Source: Hemileia vastatrix
Taxonomy: Eukaryota; Basidiomycota; Pucciniomycetes; Pucciniales; Zaghouaniaceae
NCBI GenBank assembly: GCA_030280995.1
Contig: JASXTE010000015.1
Location: forward strand, 24,918,501 to 24,982,500
Direction: 5' to 3'
Length of the DNA stretch: 64,000 nt
The position numbers and the translations under genes were made by a program. This document shows, in pieces, positions 11,500-22,456 of this stretch. The notes under the pieces were generated by a model, which was given only the letters and a program-made list of their open reading frames with translations, ran no database searches and was not told the DNA's origin. The first letter of the stretch is position 1, and each line of letters starts with the position of its first letter.

Positions 11500-12899
11500 G
11501 CCCCTCTTTAATGTTTTAGAAATTTTCGACCCTTCACCCCTTACCTTAGTTACCAATTTATCAAACTTTGATTAATCTGAAAAGATCATCCAAAATGAGT
11601 AAACTTTTTGGAAAATTCAAATCCAGGGGGTGCCTTAGTAGTATTGTCAGCCAGGCTACTAGACTTACCCAGTGAAATAATTAATTATTTACTGGATGAA
11701 GCTGCACCTTATCATTTTTAATTATTATTTAATTATCATTTAGTTACATTAAAATTAGTTATAATAAATTAACTAGTTACAGAATGTTAAAATTAAATTA
11801 ATTAATTAAATAAATAAATAAGTAAAATTAAAATTATAATTTTGTCCCTTATATTTTTCTCTAACACCGTGCTCATTTGACAGGTTGGGAAAAAATAAAA
11901 CTTTATATTAAAAAAAAATAAATACAAAGATAAAATAAGATTTAAATATTCAAATAATATTAAATATATACAAAAAAATCAAATTTCTTATTTAGGATTG
12001 ACATTTACAGTAAATATTAAAAATATTGATGTATTTCTGACATACTCTGTAAATACATCTTTTTGACGCCTACTTTTTGGAATAACTTTATTATTTGAAA
12101 TACTCTTTCTGGAATGTTCTTTTTCTCTCTCTCTTCCTACTGTTTTTAGAATTTGATTTCCGTGCTTTGTCTCTCCTTTGCCTAAAAAAGGCCTCTCTTT
12201 TTGTTGTCTTTGGATCATTCTATTTTACCAACTCATTTATTACAATAACTACAACACTAAAACTTATTTCTTATATTTTATATCTTTAGTACTTACAACA
12301 AACGTAATTCTAATCTATAACTTATATAAAATATTTAAATCTACCTCTTATTTTGAGTAAAAGAAATCATACTTGATTGAGAAATACGTACCTAACTTTT
12401 GAGAGTCAAATAATCCTTAAAATCTTCATATTACACCGTACCAAAGCTTCTAGACCAAAAGTGACCTTTGAAAAGTATGATGATTATCTATTGAAGAATT
12501 ACAAATCACTTCAATGATCCCTTTTCTTTAACCAAAGTGCATGATACATTCATTATCTGGAAATTATAGTCCATTGCCTTTGATTTCAACAGGTGAAGGG
12601 ATTGGTCTTCCAGTAATAGGATCAATATAACAGAAAAGCAAAAAAGTAAGCATATTAGAATTGGTTTTGTGAACATGGCTCTGGCAATGAAATCCTACAT
12701 AGTTGATGATAAAATTGGAATAAAAGATATAATACTTACTGAGTTCAACCAATTCCATATCTGTCCAATTGGAAAGTCCAGCTTTCTTGGCCAGTTTATA
12801 ATTAGATTGAAATGCACAAATATATAATTTTTTCAAGAAATAGGCCATGAAAGAATTGAGGGATCCTAAGCTTCGGGAGAAAAAATCATAGATAATCAT
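11500..12899 (-). pseudogene. third Harbinger-element gene, Hb-1 copy, split by solo LTR
   Basis: Minus-strand C-terminal part of the uncharacterised third gene. 12899-12479 reads ...FLKKLYICAFQSNYKLAKKAG, then NMLTF.LFCYIDPITGRPIPSP and an IKGNGL segment. After the solo LTR the tail continues below 11645 with TKAPPG and a THFG motif. The same order occurs in Hb-3 and Hb-4. No known domain is recognised and function is unknown. Stops and the LTR insertion make this copy dead. Confidence 0.65.
11645..12473 (+). mobile_element. solo LTR S1 (TGTCAGCC family, 829 bp)
   Basis: Begins TGTCAGCCAGGCTACTAGAC and ends about 20 bases after a CTTCTAGACC motif. Flanked by 5 bp duplications AGTAT at 11640-11644 and 12474-12478. 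Removing it restores the third-gene sequence seen uninterrupted in Hb-3. No internal region remains, so it is a solo LTR produced by LTR-LTR recombination. Confidence 0.88.
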
Positions 12900-12984
12900 C
12901 AGATAAGAGTTTCAGAAGCCTTATTCTCTAATTATGCAATATAAAAACACAAAATAAATTAAAAGATATTTGGAAAAAAAGGAT

Positions 12985-13240
12985 CAACTTTAAAGGTCAA
13001 TATCTCAGGAACCACTGAACCAAATTCAAACCTGTTTATGGGGAATGAAATAAAGGCTTCAGGAGATTCTTCAGCTAAAGGAAATATGATTTAAACAAAC
13101 ATAACCTTAATTTGTTACATAAAAAAAATGCAATAAAAAATTAAATTGGGAAAAAAAGGCTCAACTTTAACAGTAAATATCTCAGCCAATACTGAACCAA
13201 ATTCAAATACATTTGTGGGAAATCAAAGGTAGCCTTCAGA
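12985..13240. repeat. degenerate tandem repeat with GTCAATATCTCAGC core (two units, Hb-1)
   Basis: Two units about 170 bp apart, each with [A]GGTCAATATCTCAG..ACCACTGAACC.AATTCAAA and then TGTGGGAAAT and a TTCAG motif. It is non-coding spacer between the third gene and the DDE remnant. Four units occur in Hb-2 and two in Hb-3. Confidence 0.75.
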
Positions 13241-13831
13241 AAAATTTTCAGTAGAAAGGACATTAGATTTGAATAAACCTAACCCTATTTCCCAGTCTTA
13301 TTTTCAACATTTTACAAAAACTTGAAAAGTGGTAATGGAGATGAGAACAAAAGGAGTTTGATAAGTTCACTGTTTTCCTGAAAAGAGTCATACATATATT
13401 TAAGTGTGAAATTTTCATAGAAGGAATAAGATATCATATAAGCATGAAAAAAGGAGATGAAACTTACCTTGATTGAAAAGCAGTAAAAATAGAGTGAGAA
13501 AGATTGATTTTGGAATTATGGGGAAATTGAATATAGAGTAAGTGAAGTGCATAAAGAATAAGAAATGTATGTCTTTTAATGACATGGAACCAAAAAAAAG
13601 GGAAATAGGGGAAAGGGGGGATAATGACCATACCAAGGAGGGATGAAGAGTAGGGTGATGGAGCTGAAAAAGAAAGTTAAGAGGGAAAGAAAAAAAAAGT
13701 TAATTTTACCATAAAAATCAAAAAAAACCACTTAAAAAAATTTAGATACAAAAAAGAAAAAAAAAACAGAAAAAAAACAAAAAAAATTATAATTAGAAAT
13801 CAAAATTTTCAAATAAAAATTGATAAAATGA

Positions 13832-14340
13832 CTAACCTGAAGAAAGGAGATGAGAAAATAAATGAAACCAAATTTTTTGAGGGATGTTGGAGGAGAGGAG
13901 GAAAAGGATATGAGGAATGAATGAAAAAAAGAAACAGTGAAAAATTATGCAATTTTGTAAAATATGCAATTTCATGTTGAGCTGGTGAACGAAAACAAAT
14001 GAGACATCCAAAAAATAGACATTCAGTGTAAATTCAAAATAAAAATGAATATTCAAAGCCAAAAACACCAAACCAAGTGAATAAAGCACAGAAGTTGAAC
14101 ATTTGGAGAGTATGAAAAAATTAAAAGGGTTGTGTTTAAAAATTTTGGAGATTGGTTGAAACAATGACAGAGCATATGCTGGTGGAAAGAAGGTTTTGTG
14201 ATTCAAGGGAGGGTAGAGCTGGTGCAGGTCTGGGATCCTCTTCTTCATAAAGATCATGGAAAAGACATGTAAGCTAAAGTGTCTTTCAAATAAGAGTCAG
14301 AATCATAGTCAGAAGCTAAATTTAAAGGGATAGCATTCAT
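13832..14340 (-). pseudogene. DDE transposase remnant of Hb-1 (core deleted)
   Basis: Minus strand. The N-terminal ~27 codons (MNAI...LAYMSF, ATG at 14340-14338) run straight into the C-terminal tail (NDLYEEEDP..APALPSLESQ), missing the roughly 1 kb that in Hb-4 holds the DDE catalytic core. The junction lies at about 14255-14265. The tail continues through the T-rich 3' region. It cannot encode an active transposase. The same deletion is present in Hb-2 and Hb-3. Confidence 0.8.
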
Positions 14341-14714
14341 AGCTGAGTGAAGTTTCTTCCTAGTAGAGAGGTCCTTCATTATTTTTGGTAGAAAAGGTTG
14401 CAAGTAGAAGGTTTAGGTGATGAGTAAGAAGTGGGAATTTGCCATCAAATGAGCAGGTGGGGTTTGAAGATAGAAAAAAATGCTATGTGTTAGCCACAAA
14501 AATTGAGTATCATAGAGTGAAGGGCACATAAGTATGAGAAAAAATGTTATGTGTTCACCACCAAAATCAAGTAGCATAGAGTGAAGAGACACATAAGGAT
14601 GGCATCCCCAATTATATGTCATGTGACTTGCTTACAAATCAATCATGGATGGGATGAGTTTGGGATCAGGAATTACAAATGGAAATTGGGGTATAAGAGG
14701 TGGGAAAATGCATT
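14341..14714. other. Hb-1 right subterminal region
   Basis: Transposon-internal sequence shared with Hb-2, Hb-3 and Hb-4, with a repeated phrase (..TAGCATAGAGTGAAGAG..). It lies upstream of the minus-strand DDE start and probably contains its promoter. No separate gene seen. Confidence 0.5.
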
Positions 14715-14719
14715 ATTGT

Positions 14720-15611
14720 TGTGGTGTTCCAAAGATGCATAGGCCTTTGGAATGTGTATTTGGGGGTATATGGTATGTATGGTTTAGTTGGGGTAATGGT
14801 GCTTAGTATTGGTGTTTTTTTATTATTCAGGTGTTTAGTTGTATTTTGTAGGCTTAAGTTAGGGTCACTTATTATGTCTAAGCTAATTGTAATTTCTTTT
14901 CTAATCATTTTGGTGTGTGTTATGTGTAATTAGCTGTTTTCTATGAGTATTTGTGTTTTTTTGTGGTTTTAGAGGTTGTTTGGTTGTTTTTGTGCATTTG
15001 CAGGCCTAGAAGCAGCTTCCTGCCTCAATGCGGCCTTGCCTAAGATGGGGGGCCTACCTGCCTACAAGCGGGAAAGTCTCTAGTGACTATTTTATGCATG
15101 TAGATATCTGGAAGAGCAAGATAAAGCTGGGGATCTGGTTAGGGGGTCTGTGTGTGAAAGAGAAAAGGGAAGTTAGAAGAAATCATCTATCATCTGGGAT
15201 ATCTGGATCTCTGGCTTCACCCCGTGTGTTTTTTTGGCTGGGTTGTGAAAAGGTTAGTTCTTACTTTACCTCAACTCTTGTCACTGTTTCTCAGGTATAG
15301 TCTTGCAAGCTATATCAAGTATTATTTCTGTCTCTGGTGTAGATTTTCAACTTACATCAAGTATCATTGCTTTCTCTGGTGTGGCCATTGGTCTACACAT
15401 CAGTTCTTTGGTCCGGTAGTCTATCTGGGGACTACTTTCTTGGCTCATCAAGCAGTCAAGTGTGTTGAAAAGAAGCTTTATCAAACAAGAATCAATTTAA
15501 CTAGCAAGTAAATCTCACTTGTATTTTTATAAAGGGAAAGGGGGTTTTCTCTCTAGTTTTTCTCCAGCTCCCTTGGTCAAGGCCTATAGCTAGTACTCTA
15601 GGATTATCTAC
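14720..15611 (+). mobile_element. solo LTR of a different family (892 bp)
   Basis: Inserted in the right end of Hb-1. Flanking 5 bp duplications ATTGT at 14715-14719 and 15612-15616; removing it restores the CATTATTGTG..ATCC sequence of the sister copies. Begins TGTGGTGTTCC and ends TTATCTAC. The first ~280 bases are T/G-rich and a TATAAAGGG motif lies near 15529. It is not related by eye to the TGTCAGCC LTRs. No coding capacity recognised; open frames inside are not supported by any motif. Confidence 0.75.
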
Positions 15612-15622
15612 ATTGTGAAATC

Positions 15623-15654
15623 CTTATCCACTAGCTCTGGGCCTAGTGGATAAG
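15623..15654. repeat. subterminal palindrome of Hb-1
   Basis: CTTATCCACTAG ... CTAGTGGATAAG, 32 bp with slightly degenerate centre. Same element at 20582-20613 (Hb-2), 20915-20946 (Hb-3), 53475-53507 (Hb-4), 63276-63306 and 63522-63553 (miniature copies), always about 80-115 bp from the right end. Confidence 0.9.
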
Positions 15655-16048
15655 AATTATCCACAACTAATAATGTCTGATCCTGGTGAAAATCATTCCT
15701 GATCCCTAATTTCCTATCCCTGAAAATTGATACCCCCTATTAGGGGGTATCAATGTTGACCAATCTGCAATTAAATTAATTGGTGATAAAAATAATTATA
15801 CCCCAATAATCTTCAGAAATTACTTTCTCTAATAATTGAGTTATTAGACCTTTTATGTTTATATTTTCATCTCTATCTGAGATTTTTATCCTCAACTTTT
15901 CATATCAACATCTTGGAAAACTTTCTGGATGTGCCAGCCTCCCTACCTTGCTGCACACTCCCATCGTTTCTATTCATTCTATCTGTTCAAAACCCCTTTC
16001 CATATCATCTGTTTATTTATTCTCCTCTTCATCTTCAAATATCTCAAC

Positions 16049-17165
16049 ATGCCTCATCATCATAGATCTTCTCAAAGGAAGCCATCCCACAGATGCACTT
16101 CAAATCCCATTACTCCCTCTTTCCCCCTCTCATCTGAGAAATAAAAGACCATTCAACTAAAAAAAGGGGATAATCTCATACTAATAAACTAGCTAAAAAC
16201 TAAAACTAATTATGATTCTTGTTTTGGTACTGAGAATGCAACTTAATTAGGAAAGACCCCTGCATAAAACATTAATGGATATCTTCTAATGGACAATGAA
16301 TTTTGAAATAAGACAAATGGAAGGATTAATCTTTTGCATAAAAAGACATCTGAAGACTTGAAGAACTATCAAGCTAAATAAAAGAAGGCTAAGACTCTTT
16401 CATCTTCCACTGGCTTTGGTATTACTGAAATTGATATCAGTAAGTGCATAAAAACTATAGATGATAAACTTGATTCTTTATGTCCTTAATATATAGAGAT
16501 GGATTCCATATTTGGAGAGCAAGACAACGCTAATTCTTCAAACATGTTGGATGGAGAAGATGATATTTCCAAACATGATTTTAAAAGAAATCTTTTTCTT
16601 TCTGCTTCTACTAAATCCTCCCCTCATTTGACTTCCACCAATCAAGACATCTTTTTAATAGATCCTTATGGCAATATAAACCAACCTGACCTCACTCCAG
16701 TAAGCTTTTATTTTTTGTCTCGTTGTTTTATTTTTTATTCACATCTCGTTTTTTTTATTTCTAAAAAGGCTAATGAATGAAATGAGGATCCTCAAGAAAG
16801 CGAGGCTGACGCTTGAATAAGAGAAGAAAATTGAGCTTTCTTTAAAGAGGAATGAGAAAGCACATGATTTGGAGGAGAAGAAATTATAGATAAAGAAAGT
16901 GGAGAAGGCTCTTGAGTACAATTTCCTATTGGATTAAATGAAACTCAAGTATCAACTTGAAGATTGTTCAAAAAAGAAAGATTTCTTGATAGAATGTGTT
17001 AAAGCTAATAAATCTGTTGAGTAAATTTAATGCTTAATGAAAATTTTTGATGAAATTTTTTTCATTTCATTCACATTTAATTCCATTTTTTTGAATGATA
17101 TCTTGATAAAGTGCATTAAAGCTAATAAATCTGTTGAGGAAATTGACTGCTTAATGAAAATGTAG
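16049..17165 (+). pseudogene. Myb/SANT-like protein of Hb-2, heavily broken
   Basis: ATG at 16049 with the MPHHHRSSQR leader, then the recognisable Myb/SANT-like domain and the STGFGIT and NMLDGEDDISK segments. At least six stops interrupt it, including the TGA shared with Hb-3 and Hb-4 (in ...DNEF-stop-NKTNGR). A clear GT-AG intron candidate lies at about 16700-16768 (CCA|GTAAGC ... CTAAAAAG|GC). The coiled-coil repeat part is reduced and also stopped. Non-functional. Confidence 0.75.
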
Positions 17166-17599
17166 TAAAGAAGAAAACAAAAGGGAGAATTGAAATCAAT
17201 TCTAAGTAAATTGAAGAGAGGTTCAAAAGCTATCAATCAAAATATAAAAAGGGTCATTTTGCTTCCACTTCCACTGGCTTTGGTATTGATGATTATATTT
17301 GGAGAATGTAATTACTACTGTTTCCAAAAAGTTCAATGTCATGTATCTTCTCTATGTGGAAATGAATATTCTTTTTGGCTCCCAATTTAATAGTTACTTT
17401 TAATCTTATCAAAAATAGTTATATCATAAGATTCTGTTAACACCATTTTTCCTTACTGGACTCTAAAATATTGCACTTTTGAATTTTCAGATGGTAAAAT
17501 AATACTGACACCTGTGCGAATAACCTCATCACCATCATAATTTTATCACATCACCACCAGTTTTGTATTTCTAAATAAAGCTAAATCAACAAAATTATA

Positions 17600-17770
17600 T
17601 ATCTGATGAAAATTTTGGAAATACCCTCCCCTACATTTTATTGAAGAAAGGGGTGGGTATCACCAATTTTTTCTAAGTCATCAATCTTCCATGTCAGATT
17701 TAAAAATTTGGCAATACCCTCCCCTGCATTTTATTGAAGTAAGGGGTGAAAATCACTGAAATTTGGAATT
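17600..17770. repeat. two hairpin-like spacer units (Hb-2)
   Basis: Two units with AATACCCTCCCCTACATTTTATTGAAG and GGGTGGGTATCACC-like arms, the same family as the array at 58970-59390. Confidence 0.7.
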
Positions 17771-18294
17771 ATTCCATAAATTAATAAATAAATAAATAAA
17801 TAAGATAAGTAAAATTCACTATATTTAAAGTAATGAAAATTCCTCAAGCCAAAATCCAGACCAAGCCTAGAAACTAAGTTTGGGACTTTCCACAGGTATA
17901 GGTGAGATGAACCCCATGAAACAATTTAATGTTATCATGATTACCTTTTAAAAAACACAAGGTCGTTGGCTCATTACTTTAGTTTAGTAAATTGAAATAT
18001 CATATTTATTTATTAAAAATATAAGAAAGAATAAAAAATATTTGATGACTTTACAAATCCCCAAGCTTTTTTTATCTACATAAAGGATTGTAAATTTATT
18101 AATTTTACCTTTTTTTTTACATTTTTTATTTGTTGGATTAAATTTTGACTGATCTGATAAGAGAAGCAAAAATGTGTGAAGTATAGACATATGTAAAGTA
18201 AAGAGAACGGTAGTTTGGAATCTGGAAGGATAAATGCATGATGTAAATGTTATGTTATGCAATATGAAATAAATAAACATGAAAATGGGAAAAA

Positions 18295-19160
18295 ATGGAT
18301 CAACTTTAAAGGTCAATATCTCAGCAACCACTGAACCAAATTCTAGTTGGTTTTCTGGAAATGAAAGATAGGCTACAGAAGTATCTTCAGCTAACAGGAA
18401 AGTAGATTCAAAAAACCTATCCCTAATAATAACTCTGATTTTCAAAATTGCACTGAAACTTGAAAACTGATGAAGAAATTTCCAACAAGAGGGAGATAAA
18501 AGCCTAGATAGTCAAAGGAATCTGGAAGGATAAATGAATGATGTAAATGTTATTATATTCATTATGAAATAAATGAAAGTCAAATTATAAAAAAAGACTC
18601 ATCTTTAAACGTCAATATCTCAGAAAAAACTGAACCAAATTCAAGTTAGTTTACTGGAAATGAAAGATAGGCTTCAGAACTATCTTCAGATAAAAGAACA
18701 GTTGATTCAAATATACCTAACCCTAATTCTGACTCTACTTTTCAAATTTGCACTAAAACTTAAAAACTGATGATGAAAAGTCCAAAAAAAGTGAGATAAA
18801 AGCCTAGATAATAATCAGATAAGAGTTTCAGAATCCTTATTCTCTAATCATGAAATATAAAAACATGAAATAAGATAAGTGAAATTTGGAAAAAAAGGCT
18901 CAACTCCAAAGGTCAAAATCTCAGCAACCACTGAACCTAATTCAAACCTGTTTGTGGGAAATGAGAAATAGGCTTCAGGAGAATTATTAGTAAAAGGAAA
19001 TTAGATTTAAATAAATTTAAACCTAACTTTTACATAAAAAAATGAATTAAAAAGATTTAAATTGTGAAAAAATGTTCAACTTTAACAGCCAATATCTCAG
19101 CAACCACTGAGCCGAATTCAAATCTGTTTGTGGGAAATCAAAGGTAGCCTTTGGCAGAAT
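18295..19160. repeat. degenerate tandem repeat with GTCAATATCTCAGC core (four units, Hb-2)
   Basis: Cores at about 18303, 18609, 18910 and 19085. Each unit has the GTCAATATCTCAGCAACCAC-like core, then GAACC.AATTC and GGAAAT.A.AGATAGGCT. Some units also carry a second conserved phrase (ATAAAAGCCTAGATA). Non-coding. Confidence 0.75.
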
Positions 19161-19694
19161 ATTCACAAAACAGAAAATTTTATTTGAATAAAACTAACCC
19201 TAATTCCAAGTCTAATTTTTAAAATTTTACAAAAACTTGAAAAGTGGTAATGGAGATGAGAAAAAAAGGAGTTTAATGAGTTCTCTGTTATCCAGATAAG
19301 AGTCATACATATATTTAAGTGTGAAATTTTCATATAAGGAATGAGATATCATATAGGCATGAAAAAAAGATGATTCTTACCTTGATTAAAAAGTAGGAAA
19401 AATAGAGTGAGGAAGATTGATGTTGGAATTATGGGGTAAGTGAAATGCATAAAGAATGAGAAATGTATGTGTTTTAATGACATGGAACCAAAAAAAAAGA
19501 AATAGGGGAAAGGGGGGATAATGAGCATTCCAAGGAGGGATGAAGAGTAGGGTGATGGAGCTAAAAAAAGTAAAGAGGGAGAGAAAAAAAAGGTTAATTT
19601 TACCATAAAAATCAAAAATAAACACTTACAAAACAAGTTGGATACAAAAAAAACAGAAAAAAAAACAAAAAAACCATAATTAGCAATCATAAAA

Positions 19695-20211
19695 TCAAAA
19701 AAAATGAATAAAATGACTTACCTGGAGAGACAAGATGAGAAAATCTATAAAACTAAACTGTTTGAGGGATGTTTGAATGGAGGAGGATAGGTAATGAAGG
19801 ATGTATGAAAAAAAGAAACAGTGAAAAATTATGTGATTGCAGAAAATATGCAATTTCATGTTGAGCTGGTGAATGAAAAGAAATGAGACATTCAGTGTAA
19901 ATTCAAAATAAAAATGAGTATTCAAAAAAAAATACAGCAAATCAAGTGAATTAAGCACACAAGCTGAAAATCTGGAGAGTATGAAAAAAAAATCAAAAGG
20001 GTTGTGCTTCAAAATGTGGAGGGTGATTGGAATAAAGACAGAGTATATGCTGGTGGAAAGAATTTTTTGTGATTCAAAGGAGGGGAGAGCTGGTGCAGTT
20101 TTGGGATCCTCTTCTTCATAAAGATTATTAAAAAGACATATAAGCTAAAGTGTCTTCCAAACCTGAGTTAGAATCAGAGTCAGCAGCTATAGTTAAAGTG
20201 ATAGCATTCAT
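19695..20211 (-). pseudogene. DDE transposase remnant of Hb-2 (core deleted)
   Basis: Minus strand, ATG at 20211-20209 (MNAITLTIAADSDS...LAYMSF), joined directly to the C-terminal EEEDP..APALPSLESQ tail near 20125-20135. The catalytic core is absent, with the same deletion as Hb-1 and Hb-3. Downstream T-rich sequence encodes only low-complexity Phe/His/Leu-rich frames, which I do not regard as genes. Confidence 0.8.
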
Positions 20212-20581
20212 AGCTGAGTGAAGTTTCTTCCTAGTAGAGAGATGTTTTATTATTTTCTGTAGAAGGTTTAGATGATGAGTGGAAAGTGGGAATTCTCTAC
20301 CAAATGAGCAGGTGGGGTGTGTAGATAGAAAAAAATTTTATGTGTTTGCCACCAAAATTAAGTAACATAGAGTAAAGAGATACATAAGGATGAGAAAAAA
20401 TGCTATGTGTTTGCCACCAAAATAAAGTAGCATAGAGTGAAGAGACACATAAAGATGGCATCTGTAATTATATGTCATGTGACTAGCTTAAAAATAAATC
20501 ATGGATGTTATGAGTTTGGAATCAGGAATTAGGAATGGAAATTGGGGTATAAGAGGTAGGATAATGCATTATCATGAAATC

Positions 20582-20613
20582 CTTATCCACTAGCCCCAGG
20601 GCTAGTGGATAAG
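20582..20613. repeat. subterminal palindrome of Hb-2
   Basis: CTTATCCACTAGCCC and its complement GGGCTAGTGGATAAG around a two-base centre. Confidence 0.9.
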
Positions 20614-20698
20614 AATTATCCGCAATTAATAATGTCTGATCCTGGCAAAAAAAATTCCTGATCCCTTAGTGTAGATCCCTCAACTTTGATACCCCTTA

Positions 20699-20823
20699 TT
20701 TCGGCATTTATCAGTGTAAGTTATTATTTCTTTGTCCAAATATATGAATGGCCTCAAATTTATGTGACATCTGGTGAGTGAAGGCCTAATCTGGGATAAA
20801 AAGGATGTATATATGTTCTAATA
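20699..20823. other. short host spacer between Hb-2 and Hb-3
   Basis: About 125 bp not assigned to any element; no gene. Confidence 0.5.
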
Positions 20824-20914
20824 GGGGGTATCAATGTTCAGGGATCCACAATAGGGAATATAAATATTCAGGGATCCACAATTAGGGATCAGACATTATT
20901 AATTGTGGAAAATT

Positions 20915-20946
20915 CTTATCCACTAGCCCTGGGGCTAGTGGATAAG
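20915..20946. repeat. subterminal palindrome of Hb-3
   Basis: Perfect CTTATCCACTAGCCC / GGGCTAGTGGATAAG arms with TG centre. Confidence 0.9.
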
Positions 20947-21317
20947 GGTTTCATGATAATGCATTATCATAAATCTTATACACCAATTTCCATTCCTAAT
21001 TCCTGACTCCAAACTCATCACATCCATGATTGATTTGTAAGAAAGTCACATGAATTATAATTGTGGATGCCATCTTTGTGTGTCTCTTCACTCTATGCTA
21101 CTTGATTTTTGTGTCAAACACATAAATTTTTTTTCTCATCCTTATCTGTCTCTTCACTCCATGATACTTCATTTTGGTGGCAAACACATAACATTTTTTT
21201 CTATCTAAACACCCCACCTGCTCATTTGGTGGCAAATTCCCACTTTCCACTCATCATATAAACCTTCTACAGACAATAATAAAGCATCTCTCTACTAGGA
21301 AGCAACTTCACTCAGCT

Positions 21318-21551
21318 ATGAATGCTATCACTTTAACTTTAGCTGCTGACTATGATTCTGACTCAGGTTTAGAAGCCACTTTTGCTTATATGTCTTTTTA
21401 ATGATCTTTATGAAGAAGAGGATCTCAAAATTGCACCAGCTCTCCCCTCCCTTGAATCACAAAATATTTTTTCCACCAGCATATGCTCTGTCATTATGCC
21501 AATCACCCTCCAACATTTTGATACACAACCCTTTCAATTTTTTTTCATACT
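21318..21551 (+). pseudogene. DDE transposase remnant of Hb-3 (core deleted, then cut by G1)
   Basis: ATG at 21318 (MNAITLTLAADYDSDS..AYMSF), joined directly at about 21402 to the C-terminal NDLYEEEDLKIAPALPSLESQ tail. G1 has inserted in the 3' end (ATACT at 21547-21551). The sequence continues at 49492 with the T-rich 3' region shared by the other copies. No catalytic core. Confidence 0.8.
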
Positions 21552-22358
21552 TGTCACCGGATGACCTACGCACAAGATCAAGGGTGTTCCTGGAAAGTGA
21601 GATGGAAGGAAGATCTTTAGAGACTACTTCAAAGTACACAGGAAACATTTGAGGAAGTGATTTGAAGATGAGTTGAAGGAAGAGCTGCTTCTTTAAGATA
21701 TGTTTGATAAGAATCTCAATATAATTTAAAGGTAATATTAATATTCTTAGGATCTCACAAAGGTTTGCAAACTCAATAATCAAAGATTTAAGTTTTAGAA
21801 ATGATTACTGAGAAAAATAAGGAAATGTGCAATAATAATGATTTAACCTAAAGCTTTACCACTATTAACTATATATACGTTTTATAATCTAATTCTAAAG
21901 AATGTCAAACCAAAATCCAATCCCTTTTATATCCACTACTCCTCCTCGCATTGACCTCATGCCCATTCATCATTCTGCACACCACAGACCTCCTAAAAAC
22001 ACCTGTTACACCTGGACCCTCCTCACTAACATACGTTAACCCTTTAACCCTCCACTAACCATCCTGTCCATGCTCACTACCCCTGTTAATAGCCCACAGA
22101 CACTTAATAAACCTTTAGCAGAATATTGCATTGGCTGTTGCGCTTTGCGTTGCTTATCGAATAAAAGACTAAACACACTATTGAGAGACTAACTAATTTA
22201 GATTTAAAGTTTAGATTAGTGCGGTTGAATAGTGGGTACACAAAGGAAAGTTGCAGTTTCTATGTATAATTGCTTCTGCACTTTGAATATGGATTTAGAG
22301 CTCTTTATTATTGATTTAATGAGCTGCTTTTGCCTCGAGTGTCACGTGGTGCATGACA
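21552..22358 (-). repeat. 3' LTR of G1
   Basis: 807 bp, same length as the other LTR, with scattered substitutions (GGATGACCTACG versus GGACAACCTAGG at the edge). Confidence 0.9.
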
Positions 22359-22456
22359 GATGCCCGGGTATAAGTCGCAAGCTCCGTAGAGCGTGAGACA
22401 CATTCTTCCCACACTATTTAATTTTTTCTTTGACTCCTTCTTCTAAAAATTTTATT

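Larger units (their letters stand above)
9151..15737 (+). mobile_element. Harbinger-type transposon Hb-1 (with two solo LTRs inside)
   Basis: Left terminal repeat GGGGGTATCAGTGTTACC at 9151; right terminal repeat ...TTGATACCCCC ending at 15737. Order inside: Myb-like gene (+), tandem repeats, third gene (-), repeat block, DDE remnant (-), right subterminal palindrome (15623-15654). Subtracting the two solo LTRs (11645-12473 and 14720-15611) and their duplications leaves about 4.85 kb, almost the size of Hb-2, as expected for sister copies. Hb-2 begins five bases after its right end. Confidence 0.85.
15743..20695 (+). mobile_element. Harbinger-type transposon Hb-2 (4.95 kb)
   Basis: Left terminal repeat GGGGGTATCAATGTTGACC at 15743; right end ...CTTTGATACCCC at 20695. 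TTA on both sides (15740-15742, 20696-20698) is a good 3 bp target duplication. Contains a Myb-like pseudogene (+), spacer repeats, and a core-deleted DDE remnant (-). The conserved C-terminal block of the third gene is missing or unrecognisable. This is the only copy in the window with both ends and no LTR insertion. Confidence 0.88.

Noticed and set aside
13415..13636. Phe/Leu/Ser-rich minus-strand frames in the Hb spacers (also 19349-20012, 49417-50143, 55083-55283)
   Set aside because: Composition reflects A/T-rich DNA. They are not conserved as frames between copies although the DNA is, so they are treated as transposon non-coding sequence.
14700..15511. Several plus-strand open frames of 70-95 codons in 14700-15511
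   Set aside because: They lie inside a solo LTR defined by the ATTGT duplication and show no protein family features.
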